DNA of 14,152 nucleotides from CAYUIS01 sp964444825. Lineage in GTDB: Bacteria > Chloroflexota > Anaerolineae > B4-G1. The notes below the pieces were generated by a model, which worked only from the letters and a program-made list of their open reading frames with translations, was not told the origin of the DNA and did not search any database. Shown here one piece after another: positions 7,051-14,152 of this stretch (positions within the stretch are counted from its first letter, which is position 1; each line of letters begins with the position of its first letter). The position numbers and the translations under genes are program-made. The stretch is from positions 1 through 14,152 of the forward strand of contig CAYUIS010000141.1 of assembly GCA_964444825.1 (NCBI GenBank), read 5' to 3'.

Positions 7051-8096
7051 CCTGGGCCGCCCTCCTCCTCGCCGCCCCCTCGCCCTGCCTGCGTATGCTC
7101 GTCCTAAACGAGCTCCTCGGCCGGACCGACGACGACCCGGAGATGCGCGAACTGGCTGAATTGCGAGCGCAAGACCCCCTCGTCGTCGACCTGCTGGCCT
7201 GGCAGCAGCAGGATGGCTCCTGGGAACGGGTGGATCAAGTGTCGCAGCTCAGCGCCACCCGGGCGACCGCCCTGGCGCTTTCGCGGCTGGGCTACCTGGG
7301 GTTCAGCCCGGATCACCCGGCGGTGAGGCGGGGAGCCGAGTATCTCTTCTCCCTTCAGCAACCGGATGGCTCTTGGGCGCTGGAAGAGACCCGCTCAGGC
7401 GTGATCGACGGTCACCTGATAGCCGAACCCGGCGAGGGCTATTCGATGATCCCGCTGCAGACCTCCCTGCCCCTGCAGGGCCTGGCCGCTTGCGGGTACG
7501 CCACCGATCCCAGGGTAGAGCGCGCCTACGAGTGGCTACTGGCCCAGCGACTGCCGGACGGCGCGTGGCCCACGGGAATCGCCTCCGGGAACTATGGCAC
7601 CGTGGGCGGCTACCGGCGCCTGGCCCACTCCCGCTGGGGGTGCCGCTCCAACACCACCGGGGCTTTGATCTGCCTGGCCCACCACCCCGACCGGCGCATC
7701 AGCCCTGAGGCGCGCCGCGGCCTCGAACTGCTCCTTGGGCGCGAGACCCGGGAGACCCATCCCCTCGGTTTTGAGGTCGCCCGGCTGATTGGCCTGGAGC
7801 GGGCGCGCGGGTTCCTCACCTACTATGCCCGCTTCGACCTGGCTCTCGTCCTCGACCTGTGTTGGCGGGTCAACGCCACACTGGACGACGACCGAGTAGC
7901 CAACTTGGCGTCGTTCATACAGGGATTGCAGGGACCCTACGGGCTGTGGGAATATGCCCCCCGCCCCCAGGCTTCCCGCTGGGTGACCTTCGACCTGCTG
8001 CGCTCCCTCGCCCGACTGGATGAGACCGGCGACTGGCTCAGCCTTGAACCCCGCACCCCCTTCCGCGCCTATCCACAGCGCGCGAGGAGATACTGA
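7047..8096 (+). CDS. Squalene-cyclase-like alpha-toroid repeat protein
   Basis: A 349-residue protein with repeated QW-type motifs of the squalene/hopene cyclase and prenyltransferase alpha-toroid fold: QQQDGSW (53-59), QQPDGSW (104-110), QRLPDGAW (167-174) and a weaker GLQGPYGLW near 294. It is about half the length of squalene-hopene cyclase and I see no catalytic DxDD motif, so a cyclase reaction is not supported; it could be a single-domain terpenoid enzyme or a binding scaffold. A central stretch, WGCRSNTTGALICLAHHP, looks conserved-like but is not assigned. The GTG at 7047 overlaps the UvrA stop (GTGA) and has GGAGG at 7035-7039 with seven bases of spacing, so translation is coupled to the UvrA-like gene. 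ATG 7095 is an alternative start. No membrane segment is evident beyond a mildly hydrophobic N-terminus. Confidence 0.8.
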   Translation: MTWAALLLAAPSPCLRMLVLNELLGRTDDDPEMRELAELRAQDPLVVDLLAWQQQDGSWERVDQVSQLSATRATALALSRLGYLGFSPDHPAVRRGAEYLFSLQQPDGSWALEETRSGVIDGHLIAEPGEGYSMIPLQTSLPLQGLAACGYATDPRVERAYEWLLAQRLPDGAWPTGIASGNYGTVGGYRRLAHSRWGCRSNTTGALICLAHHPDRRISPEARRGLELLLGRETRETHPLGFEVARLIGLERARGFLTYYARFDLALVLDLCWRVNATLDDDRVANLASFIQGLQGPYGLWEYAPRPQASRWVTFDLLRSLARLDETGDWLSLEPRTPFRAYPQRARRY

Positions 8097-8159
8097 TCCT
8101 ATTGTCGCTTCACCGATGGCTAACACAACCCGCAGACTAGCACAGGAGATTCACGACCA

Positions 8160-8909
8160 ATGATAGAATGTACCGTAGGCGTCATCCACGCCCCCAGCGG
8201 CATCCTCTTTTTCAAGAACCGCGACCTGGCGGCCAAGTACCTGCTTGACCGGACCACCACCTGGATCTCCACCCCTGACGTGCACGCCTTAAGGGGCACG
8301 GACCTACAGACGGGCTCCGGCGCAGGTGTGTCCATCGGTGTCAGCCGGCAGGGCTTGTGCGTGGCCAACACCCACGTTCTCTCGACGCCGGACGCGACCT
8401 ACGATCTGCTGTGCGAGCGCCTGCTGCACGACGCCCGGAAACCGGACGACGTTCAGACGCTCGTGGCAGGCTATATGGCCCAGCACACGGTGCAGGGAGG
8501 CCGGATTCTGGTCTCGTCGCCCCACTGGACGTTCCTCGTCGAGGTGTTGGGGAACGAGTTTGAGATAGAAGAGATCGAGGGCAACTGTGTCATCACGAAC
8601 AGCTTTTCCCTCCTCCCCCACCTAGTGGAGAGACCCGCCATCCGAGAACAGAGCTCGGAGACACGCCTTCAGGTAGCGACCAGAATGATCGGGGCCATTA
8701 ACAGTACAGGGGCGCTCAAGTCGATGCTGCGCTCCCACCTGCCGGAGAAAGGGGAGCTATCCATCTGCAACCATCGGCAGGATGGCGGCGGGACCGAGAG
8801 CAGCCACATCATCCAGGTTCAGGGAAGCGCGATCAGTTGGTCATCTCTGATCGGGTTCCCTTGCGAGAACGATTATCGCACAGTACACTTGTTTCAAAAC
8901 AAGACCTGA
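8160..8909 (+). CDS. Ntn-hydrolase (C45/acyltransferase-like amidohydrolase)
   Basis: A 249-residue protein resembling N-terminal-nucleophile hydrolases of the penicillin acylase/acyl-CoA:6-APA acyltransferase (C45) or TANGO2/NRDE type. The N-terminus MIECTVGV-IHAPSG-ILFFKNRD carries a likely nucleophile Cys4 followed by the family-like FKNRD segment. Further support is VITNSF (about 144-149, N147 a candidate oxyanion residue) and SICNHRQDGGGTESSHIIQ near the C-terminus. Removal of three residues would expose Cys4. Such enzymes cleave or form linear amide bonds; the substrate cannot be read here. AGGAG at 8144-8148 supports the ATG. It follows the toroid gene by 63 bp and is probably in the same transcript. 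No signal peptide is visible, so it is probably cytoplasmic. The family call is fairly firm; the subfamily is not. Confidence 0.72.
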   Translation: MIECTVGVIHAPSGILFFKNRDLAAKYLLDRTTTWISTPDVHALRGTDLQTGSGAGVSIGVSRQGLCVANTHVLSTPDATYDLLCERLLHDARKPDDVQTLVAGYMAQHTVQGGRILVSSPHWTFLVEVLGNEFEIEEIEGNCVITNSFSLLPHLVERPAIREQSSETRLQVATRMIGAINSTGALKSMLRSHLPEKGELSICNHRQDGGGTESSHIIQVQGSAISWSSLIGFPCENDYRTVHLFQNKT

Positions 8910-8933
8910 CAGGATTCAGAAGCCCGTCAGGTC
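8903..8933 (+). other. Inverted repeat over the Ntn-hydrolase stop codon
   Basis: GACCTGAC (8903-8910) and GTCAGGTC (8926-8933) form a perfect 8-bp stem with a 15-base loop; the stem includes the TGA stop at 8907-8909. No T-tract follows, so this is not a clear intrinsic terminator. It could stabilise or process the mRNA between the two genes. Confidence 0.4.
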
Positions 8934-8948
8934 AAAGCACAGCGCCCA

Positions 8949-9557
8949 ATGCAAGCACTAAAGGAACTTCCACCCGGCTACGACCTCCACGCCACGCTTG
9001 ACCTAGCCGAGAACAAACTGGCGGCTATTGGCGTCAACGTCCTTGGCGTCGGGTTCCTGTTTCTCTTTGGCTGGCTGGCCCTTTCGTTCTCATCTGCGGT
9101 CCGCGCAGATATCGAATACGCGACGCTTACAGCCTTCGCCTGGCTGCAAGCGGTTGGCTCGCTGGCCGCCGTCCTGATCGTCGCCGCGATCGAGCTAGTA
9201 ATGGTCCTCCTGCACGAGGCAGTACACGGCGCGTTTTTCTGGATCTTTACCCGGCAGCGCCCTGTGTTTGGCCTCAAGCTCCCCTACGCCGCCTACGCTG
9301 CAGCCCCGGATTGGTTCCTGCCGCGCAACCAGCACCTGGCGGTCGGGCTCGGGCCCTTTGTGCTGATTACGGTTGCGGGGATGATCCTCCTGCCCATCAT
9401 CCCCGCTCCAGCGGTCCTGGCGCTGCTCTTGATCGTCGTCAGCAACGCCGCCGGTGCTGTTGGCGACTTGTTGATGATCGCGTGGCTGCTCCGGCACCCG
9501 AGCGAGTCCCTGGTCCGCGATACTGGTTCCGCGATATCCGTCTACCGGTCCACCTGA
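8949..9557 (+). CDS. DUF3267-type membrane zinc metalloprotease
   Basis: A 202-residue integral membrane protein with HEAVHG at residues 89-94, the HExxH zinc-binding and catalytic signature, placed in a hydrophobic segment as in site-2-protease-like and DUF3267 families. A second motif near the C-terminus, GAVGDLLMI with D173, is a plausible third zinc ligand. Hydrophobic segments lie at about residues 28-50, 62-88, 130-150 and 155-180. The N-terminal 25 residues (KELPPGYDLHATLDL) are soluble. Members are predicted membrane proteases of mostly unknown target. The ATG at 8949 lacks a strong Shine-Dalgarno, and the gene starts 39 bp after the Ntn-hydrolase, so it is likely the last gene of the rightward cluster. 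Convergent transcription begins 85 bp beyond its stop; no obvious intrinsic terminator is visible between. Confidence 0.75.
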   Translation: MQALKELPPGYDLHATLDLAENKLAAIGVNVLGVGFLFLFGWLALSFSSAVRADIEYATLTAFAWLQAVGSLAAVLIVAAIELVMVLLHEAVHGAFFWIFTRQRPVFGLKLPYAAYAAAPDWFLPRNQHLAVGLGPFVLITVAGMILLPIIPAPAVLALLLIVVSNAAGAVGDLLMIAWLLRHPSESLVRDTGSAISVYRST

Positions 9558-9642
9558 ACCTGGCGACCGATTTGCTCCATCTCAAAGATCACATGCCTGA
9601 ACCAGTCGCCGCACCCGGTTGCGATCGCCAACATGTCCTCCG

Positions 9643-10926
9643 CTACGTAACCGAGGTAGCCTGACCATGGCGCACCTCGTCCAGCGTCGCCTGAGGTGGC
9701 TGCTCGGCCGACTCTTCGACCCGCCGGTTGAGCAACACAAAGGCCCCGGCGGCGAGCGTTCCCAAAACCCCGGCCGCGTACCACACCAAACGGGGATCGG
9801 CGTTGTCCATCACCAATCCAGCCAGGAGCGTTCCCACAGCCTGAGGGACAACCCAACTAAATCCAAACACCGCCATGTAGCGCCCCCGTTTATCTTCCGG
9901 CGCGATTCGAGCTACCAGCGCCTGCGCCGTAGGCATAACGATCATCTCTCCCACGGTTATGATGAACATGGCGACCATAAAGGGGATGTACGCTGCAAAC
10001 ACACCGTACATCGCAAAGCCAACGGCGTACAGCAGTGTACCCAGCGCCATCATGAACATCGGGCGATATCGTTCGATCCGACGGGCGATGGGAATCTGGA
10101 GCAGGACGACGGCACTTGCGTTCATGCTCATCAGATAACCATAGGCCTGCTCAGCAAACCCGTGGGTGTCCCGCAGGTAGACGCCCAACGTGCTGTACAA
10201 CTGCATATAGCCGATCGTCCACAGGATGCAAGCCCCGACAAAGAGCACAAACGTGCTGTCTTTCAGGACGGTCCAGTAGCCCGCAAAGGTCTGGGCCATC
10301 GTTTCCTTCCGCTCCCCCTGTTGAGGCGTGGGCATCGTCTCCCTGATTGCCACCAACACGATACCGGCTGTGATCGTACTGGCGACGGCGTCCGAGATGA
10401 ATAGCGGCATATAGGAGCGCACCGCCATCAGCCCACCGATCACCGGCCCCATGACCCACGACATATTGGCCACCACGCGAAAGACGCCGAATCCCCCGGC
10501 CCTCTTCTCCTCCGGGAGCAGATCGGCCACCATCGCCTGATGCGCCGGGAAACCAACGCTGGCGAACAGTCCCACGAAGACCACCACCGCAAAGAACATC
10601 TCAAACGAGCCGACCCTGCCCATCGCCAGGCTGCTCAACCCGCTGACAAAGAGCCCAAAGATGATCATTCCCTTGCGTCCCAGGCGATCGCTCAGCGCGC
10701 CGCCGATCATGGTCCCCACCGTGTTCGCCACCGACATCAACCCAAAGAGCACACCAACTTCTGTCATCCCCACGTCAAATCTCTTTGTGGCATACAGCAT
10801 CAAGAACGGATTCAGGATCGTCCAGCCGAGCGTGTCGATGAACATACCGGCCACGAGGATCCAGAACTGACGCGGGTAATCGTAGTATATTTCGCGCACC
10901 CGTCCAAGTGGTTTCAAGCCAAACAT
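9643..10926 (-). CDS. MFS efflux transporter, 12 membrane segments
   Basis: A 427-residue major facilitator superfamily protein with about twelve hydrophobic segments in two halves. Between helices 2 and 3 it carries GGALSDRLGRKG (residues 75-86), matching MFS motif A; the central hydrophilic loop is near PTPQQGERKE. Overall it resembles the drug:H+ antiporter (TetA/MdtG-like) branch, so proton-driven export of a small toxic compound is the likely role, but the substrate is unknown. The frame is open upstream to 11052, but the start at 10926 (MFGLKPLG) is preceded by a purine-rich GAGGGTGAGG at 10939-10930, and upstream residues are not family-like. It is the third gene of a leftward operon behind an ArsR-type regulator, a common regulator-pump pairing, separated from the second gene by 82 bp. 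Confidence 0.88.
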   Translation of the reverse strand: MFGLKPLGRVREIYYDYPRQFWILVAGMFIDTLGWTILNPFLMLYATKRFDVGMTEVGVLFGLMSVANTVGTMIGGALSDRLGRKGMIIFGLFVSGLSSLAMGRVGSFEMFFAVVVFVGLFASVGFPAHQAMVADLLPEEKRAGGFGVFRVVANMSWVMGPVIGGLMAVRSYMPLFISDAVASTITAGIVLVAIRETMPTPQQGERKETMAQTFAGYWTVLKDSTFVLFVGACILWTIGYMQLYSTLGVYLRDTHGFAEQAYGYLMSMNASAVVLLQIPIARRIERYRPMFMMALGTLLYAVGFAMYGVFAAYIPFMVAMFIITVGEMIVMPTAQALVARIAPEDKRGRYMAVFGFSWVVPQAVGTLLAGLVMDNADPRLVWYAAGVLGTLAAGAFVLLNRRVEESAEQPPQATLDEVRHGQATSVT

Positions 10927-10976
10927 CAGCCTCACCCTCTCTTGTCTCTCACACAGAACCCGTCTATGCCCCTTGA

Positions 10977-11001
10977 TCCAAACCAAGCTGACCCGTTTGG
11001 A
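10977..11001 (-). other. Hairpin between the duplicated winged-helix gene and the MFS gene
   Basis: TCCAAAC (10977-10983) and GTTTGGA (10995-11001) form a perfect 7-bp stem with an 11-base loop, eight bases past the end of the upstream gene. There is no T-tract. A role in mRNA processing or differential expression of the pump is possible but unproven. Confidence 0.3.
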
Positions 11002-11008
11002 CGATAGC

Positions 11009-12820
11009 CTATGCAGTTCCCTCGTCCGCCTCGTCCATTTTGCGGAGCCCATTCCTCAACCGCATCAGCAGGTTGTCCAGTTGGTTCCTCTCGTTTACAT
11101 CCAGACATACCCAGGGGGCGGAAAAGACACGATCCGTAGCATCCTCTGCGTCCTGACGCACGCCATTCCCCTTTTCCGTGAGCCGGTACCCATCCGCCGT
11201 CCTCTCCGCCCAGCCGCGCCCCACCAGATCCTCCAGGGCCTCCGCATACACCTCGGCCGAGTAGCCCCGGAAGGGAAGTTTCTCGGCTAGCTCCTCGGCG
11301 GTGCTGGCATCGCCCCGCCAGATGAAGGTGAACGCCTCCCAGGCCTGACCGCTCACGTCGTAGGGCTGCCAGGCCGCCAGGTGCGCGTCGTCGCGGAAAC
11401 CGCCCAGATCGTCCATTCGCTGGTCGATCCTGGCCAGCGGCGGGTATTCCTGGCTGGGGTGCCCTCGGCGCGTCGTTGTGATAGCCCACTTGCTGGCCGG
11501 TTCCAGAGCCTCCAGACTGGCCTCGACCACTTTTTCCAGCAATCCCTCCACCCGCTCCAGGTCCTCCGCCGACAGGACGTCCAGCTCGCCAAGTCGCCGG
11601 TAGAAAGCGTCCTCCGACTCGTGCAGTGCCTTGCGCCCCTGCTCCGTGAGCGCGTATTCCCCATTACCCTGGGCACTCAGCATTCCCGCCTCAGCCACCC
11701 CGCTCAGAAGGGTCTCGACATAGACCGGATTGCTGTAGGGGGTACGGATGCCGAGACGCACGTTCGAGATCAGGTCAGGCTCCAACCTCCGGGCCGAGAG
11801 CACCATAAAAAAGTACCCCAGTGTATCCAGGCCGTGTTTCTCGAACATAGGGGTCACGACCGCCTGCGCCACGGCGAAGATAGCCTGCGACACATCCGTG
11901 GCCAGCCCCCATAGTCGCTTCACGACGGCGGCCTGGATACCCTCTTTCGCCCGCGTCAGCAGGTCCGAGAGCTGCACCAGCTCCTCCTCGCTCAGGACCG
12001 ACCAACCGACAAAAAAGTGACGGTCTGTCTCCTCCTCGGCCTCTTCCCGTACCCGATTCCCCTCTTCGGTCAGCCTGTAGGTCCCCGCCTCCTCGATCAC
12101 CCACCCACGCGCCACCAACTCCTGGAGCGCTGCCGCATACTCCTCAGCCGTGTGGCCCCGGGGCTCTAGCTGCTCGGCCAATTCCTCTACGGTGCTAGCC
12201 TGATCGCGCCAGATAAAGGTGAATGCCTCCCAGGCGTGACCACTGACGCCGAAGGACTTCCAGGCCGCCAGGTGCGCGTCGTCGCGATAGCGGACCAGAT
12301 CCGTCAGATACTGGTCGGTCCTGACCGACCCGAGCCCATTATCGCCGGGGTCGGTCCAGCGACTTGTCATCATCGACCACTTTCCCGCTGGTTCCGGCGC
12401 TGCCAACGTCGCCTCGACCAACCGGTGGAGCAAGCTGTTGAGCTGTGCCATCTCGTCACCCGGCAGGGGGTTCAATTCCGCCAGGCCTCGATGTGCGGTC
12501 TCAAACACGCCTTCGACGCCCTCGCGCCCCAGGTCGGTCAGCCGGTAGACGTCCTCCCCTACCCGCTCAAGCAGTTCCAGCCCAGCCAGTGTCTCCAACC
12601 TCTCCGCGAAGGACGCTTGCGCTGTGTAAGGAAACATGGCGTGATAGCGCTCGACCGTGAACGGCGCCGGATCGCTACCTCGCGCCAGGGCCAGGCCGAA
12701 CCAGGTGTCGAGAGCCGCACCCGTACCCAGGATAGCCTCTCGCATCTCGTATTGATAGAAGGGAGCGAAGGACCGCATCATCTCCTCCGCCATCGACCAT
12801 AGTTCTCTCTTGTCTGTCAT
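11009..12820 (-). CDS. Tandemly duplicated winged-helix-like protein
   Basis: A 603-residue soluble protein made of two copies of a unit of about 297 residues. Each unit reads: N-terminal helices (ELWSMAEEMMRSF / RLWGLATDVSQAI), a winged-helix-like block (YRLTDLGREGV / YALTEQGRKAL), a helical linker, the near-identical RDDAHLAAW...VSG-x-AWEAFTFIWR core, and a second winged-helix-like block (LEELVARGW-type helix, then YRLTEEGNRVR / YRLTEKGNGVR). The DNA-binding-like segments resemble MarR/SCO6745-type proteins, but I do not recognise the family with certainty. It may be a regulator or a ligand-binding resistance protein. The ATG at 12820 has a strong AGGAGAG (12831-12825). It lies 27 bp after the ArsR-type regulator gene and 82 bp before the MFS gene. 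The tail KMDEADEGTA is acidic. Confidence 0.75.
   Translation of the reverse strand: MTDKRELWSMAEEMMRSFAPFYQYEMREAILGTGAALDTWFGLALARGSDPAPFTVERYHAMFPYTAQASFAERLETLAGLELLERVGEDVYRLTDLGREGVEGVFETAHRGLAELNPLPGDEMAQLNSLLHRLVEATLAAPEPAGKWSMMTSRWTDPGDNGLGSVRTDQYLTDLVRYRDDAHLAAWKSFGVSGHAWEAFTFIWRDQASTVEELAEQLEPRGHTAEEYAAALQELVARGWVIEEAGTYRLTEEGNRVREEAEEETDRHFFVGWSVLSEEELVQLSDLLTRAKEGIQAAVVKRLWGLATDVSQAIFAVAQAVVTPMFEKHGLDTLGYFFMVLSARRLEPDLISNVRLGIRTPYSNPVYVETLLSGVAEAGMLSAQGNGEYALTEQGRKALHESEDAFYRRLGELDVLSAEDLERVEGLLEKVVEASLEALEPASKWAITTTRRGHPSQEYPPLARIDQRMDDLGGFRDDAHLAAWQPYDVSGQAWEAFTFIWRGDASTAEELAEKLPFRGYSAEVYAEALEDLVGRGWAERTADGYRLTEKGNGVRQDAEDATDRVFSAPWVCLDVNERNQLDNLLMRLRNGLRKMDEADEGTA
11301..11410 (-). 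repeat. Internal DNA repeat of the duplicated gene, copy 2
   Basis: Matches 12192-12301 at about four in five bases with a constant offset of 891 bp (297 codons). A 27-base run is identical (11369-11395 against 12260-12286), including silent positions. Confidence 0.85.
12192..12301 (-). repeat. Internal DNA repeat of the duplicated gene, copy 1
   Basis: Partner of 11301-11410, encoding the RDDAHLAAW and AWEAFTFIWR core of the first unit. The flanking parts of the two units are much less alike than this patch. Confidence 0.85.
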
Positions 12821-12847
12821 TCTGCTCTCCTTTTCCTTTTCCCTTGA

Positions 12848-13975
12848 CTATTTGCCCAACAAGAACGCAGAGATGGCGCGCCAGGTGTCTTTGACCCGCT
12901 CCGGGTTCAGGGTATAACACTTGGCTCCCTCACAACGCCGCTCGCGGAGATAGCCCGTGGCGCTGAGTTGCTTCAAGTGTCGCGAGGCTGCCGACTGGCT
13001 CAGATCCAGCCGGGCCATGATCTCCTGAGAACGCAACTCCCCCTCCTCCGAGACCAGCTTCAGAACTCGCAGGCGGGTGTCGTCCGCCAGGGCGTTGAGC
13101 CGCACCAGAATCTCCGCCCGATTAAGATCGGGCGCGTGCACCTGCGTTCCTTCGGGAATGCGAGCACCGAACAGCACCCACAATACATCCCCGGCCCTGA
13201 ACTTGAATACATATGGACCAAGATGCGTGCACGGAACAAAGACCAGCCGCTGAGTATCCACAAAGGCGGTTTCCCAGAGCTCGTGTTCCTCTTTATCGAG
13301 ATCACGCCCCAATACCAGTTGAGCTGCCTCCAACCTCGACAGCTCGCTGAGGTCGAGTTGCTGGAAGGCATCCACCGATGTCTGGAGCAAGGGCAGCACC
13401 CGCTCCCATTCAGAGGCCAGAATCTCGTTCCACATGCTCCGAAAGTGGGTCACGATCAGCGCCTGCAAGGCCGGTGGATCGTTGAGGTATCCGTGAGCCT
13501 CGGTCTCGATCGCAACGTCGATATGATCCTCTGAAAACCGTTCCCCGAGAAACTCTAGGAAGCGGTTCACATCTGCCAACAGGGGCGCTGTGTCTATCGC
13601 CACCCGCCGATTGATCGGGTCCGGCGGTGCACAGCATTCCCCGTCCTTCCGAATCTGGGCATACGCATTCAAGACCCGGTCTCGTAGAATGGTCGGATCC
13701 AGGGCTGCCAGGTGATCGACGTAGGCCGGGAAACTGGCAAAGCTCCGCTCCGGCACGATGGCATAATACACGCCGTTCGTGACCAAGCTGTTGACATGTC
13801 GCTGCTCTGGCGTCAACGCCGCGGCCGTACGGGTGACCCACTCGTCGAGACCGGAAAGCCGATCAAGCTTGAACAGCAACAGCAGGCTCGTCAGACTGCT
13901 GAGAGCTGGCTCCAAGGCCACGCTGATCGGTGACGCTGGCGGACGGGCGATAAGATCTGGTTCAGGGGCAGGCAT
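12848..13975 (-). CDS. ArsR-family regulator with large N-terminal domain (DUF5937-like)
   Basis: A 375-residue regulator. The last 90 residues are an ArsR/SmtB winged helix: NRAEILVRLNALADDTRLRVLKLV, then LRSQEIMARLDLSQSAASRHLKQLSATGYL with the recognition helix, and a wing at RRCEGAKCYTL. The first 280 residues form a helical domain of the DUF5937-like type attached to such regulators and probably sense a ligand. Cysteines occur as ECC, VPC and CEGAKC, but no clear metal-site pattern such as CxCxxC is seen. The ATG at 13975 is chosen over the GTG at 14005 because GGAGGT lies at 13990-13985, nine bases upstream. It is the first gene of the leftward operon, 27 bp before the duplicated winged-helix gene. 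By analogy it represses the operon, probably through sites in its own leader, and is released by a compound exported by the MFS pump. Confidence 0.88.
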   Translation of the reverse strand: MPAPEPDLIARPPASPISVALEPALSSLTSLLLLFKLDRLSGLDEWVTRTAAALTPEQRHVNSLVTNGVYYAIVPERSFASFPAYVDHLAALDPTILRDRVLNAYAQIRKDGECCAPPDPINRRVAIDTAPLLADVNRFLEFLGERFSEDHIDVAIETEAHGYLNDPPALQALIVTHFRSMWNEILASEWERVLPLLQTSVDAFQQLDLSELSRLEAAQLVLGRDLDKEEHELWETAFVDTQRLVFVPCTHLGPYVFKFRAGDVLWVLFGARIPEGTQVHAPDLNRAEILVRLNALADDTRLRVLKLVSEEGELRSQEIMARLDLSQSAASRHLKQLSATGYLRERRCEGAKCYTLNPERVKDTWRAISAFLLGK

Positions 13976-14003
13976 CTGCTTTGTACCTCCACATTGGCGT
14001 TTC

Positions 14004-14037
14004 ACCCGGTTATGTGAGTTACCCGCTTATCCGGGTA
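14004..14037 (-). promoter_or_regulatory. Probable operator cluster in the ArsR-operon leader
   Basis: On the plus strand ACCCGGTTAT (14004-14013) and ACCCGCTTAT (14021-14030) are direct repeats offset by 17 bp. TACCCG (14020-14025) and CGGGTA (14032-14037) form a perfect 6-bp inverted repeat. These sites begin at the predicted transcript start, a place where a bound repressor would block transcription; a 5' RNA hairpin is the alternative. Confidence 0.5.
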
Positions 14038-14045
14038 CTACACAT

Positions 14046-14074
14046 ATTATATCAGACAAGCCTGGGTTTGTCAA
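14046..14074 (-). promoter_or_regulatory. Consensus sigma-70/A promoter of the ArsR-MFS operon
   Basis: On the minus strand TTGACA (14074-14069) and TATAAT (14051-14046) are separated by exactly 17 bases, a full consensus match. The transcript should start near 14039, leaving a leader of about 64 bases before the ATG at 13975. Confidence 0.85.
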
Positions 14075-14152
14075 GGGGGTTTCGAAAGAAGCACATTTTT
14101 CACAAAAAGATCGGAAACCAGGTTTTTTCGCCGATAAGCACGGTGGTTATGA

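Noticed and set aside
9621..9628. GCGATCGC palindrome resembling the cyanobacterial HIP1 repeat
   Set aside because: A single copy noticed in the convergent gap; it fits chance in GC-rich DNA and does not support a cyanobacterial origin.
9558..9642. Possible bidirectional terminator between the converging operons
   Set aside because: No stem followed by a T-tract is visible on either strand.
9619..10404. A 261-residue plus-strand frame opposite the MFS gene
   Set aside because: Its composition (His, Arg, Gln rich) is that of an antisense shadow; the minus frame is a clear MFS transporter.
14075..14152. Possible terminator or gene start at the right edge (T-run and a terminal ATG)
   Set aside because: The only inverted repeat next to the T-run has a one-base loop, and too little sequence follows the ATG to judge.

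Overview
This window most resembles a GC-rich (roughly 60% by eye) free-living bacterium. The gene mix fits a Chloroflexota-like lineage: an SplB-type radical SAM protein, a double-length UvrA, a squalene-cyclase-like repeat protein, and ArsR and MFS genes. That placement is an inference from style, not from a marker gene. I see no rRNA, tRNA, CRISPR array, transposase or phage gene.

Layout. (1) Positions 1-870 are visibly AT-richer. A 135-bp element with perfect 12-bp inverted ends (6-140) lies next to a leftward two-gene operon. That operon has an Xre repressor (584-811) overlapping a four-helix membrane protein (151-603), and is driven by a perfect TTGACA-17-TATAAT promoter. (2) Positions 869-1222 hold no convincing gene, only an open frame of uncertain status and a possible rightward promoter. 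(3) Positions 1223-9557 are a rightward cluster: an SplB-like radical SAM protein ending in a sliding-clamp-type QLSLF motif; a 1643-residue protein with four UvrA ATPase modules; an alpha-toroid (squalene-cyclase-like) protein whose GTG start overlaps the UvrA stop; an Ntn-hydrolase; and a DUF3267-type membrane metalloprotease. (4) Positions 9643-13975 are a leftward operon converging on it. An ArsR-type regulator comes first, then a 603-residue protein made of two tandem copies of a winged-helix-like unit of about 297 residues, then an MFS exporter. A second perfect TTGACA-17-TATAAT promoter with repeated operator-like sites precedes it. (5) Positions 14075-14152 show no gene.

How the parts may work together. 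The rightward cluster pairs two proteins of DNA-repair families with three accessory proteins. The UvrA-like protein is the main point of interest. In its first half the first ATPase module keeps the domain that in UvrA binds UvrB but has lost the DNA-binding insertion. In its second half the equivalent module has lost the UvrB-binding domain but keeps the insertion. The polypeptide therefore looks like an internal UvrA dimer with divided labour. The convergent ArsR/MFS operon looks like an independently regulated efflux unit. Taken together the region could be a genotoxin-response locus, but that is inference.
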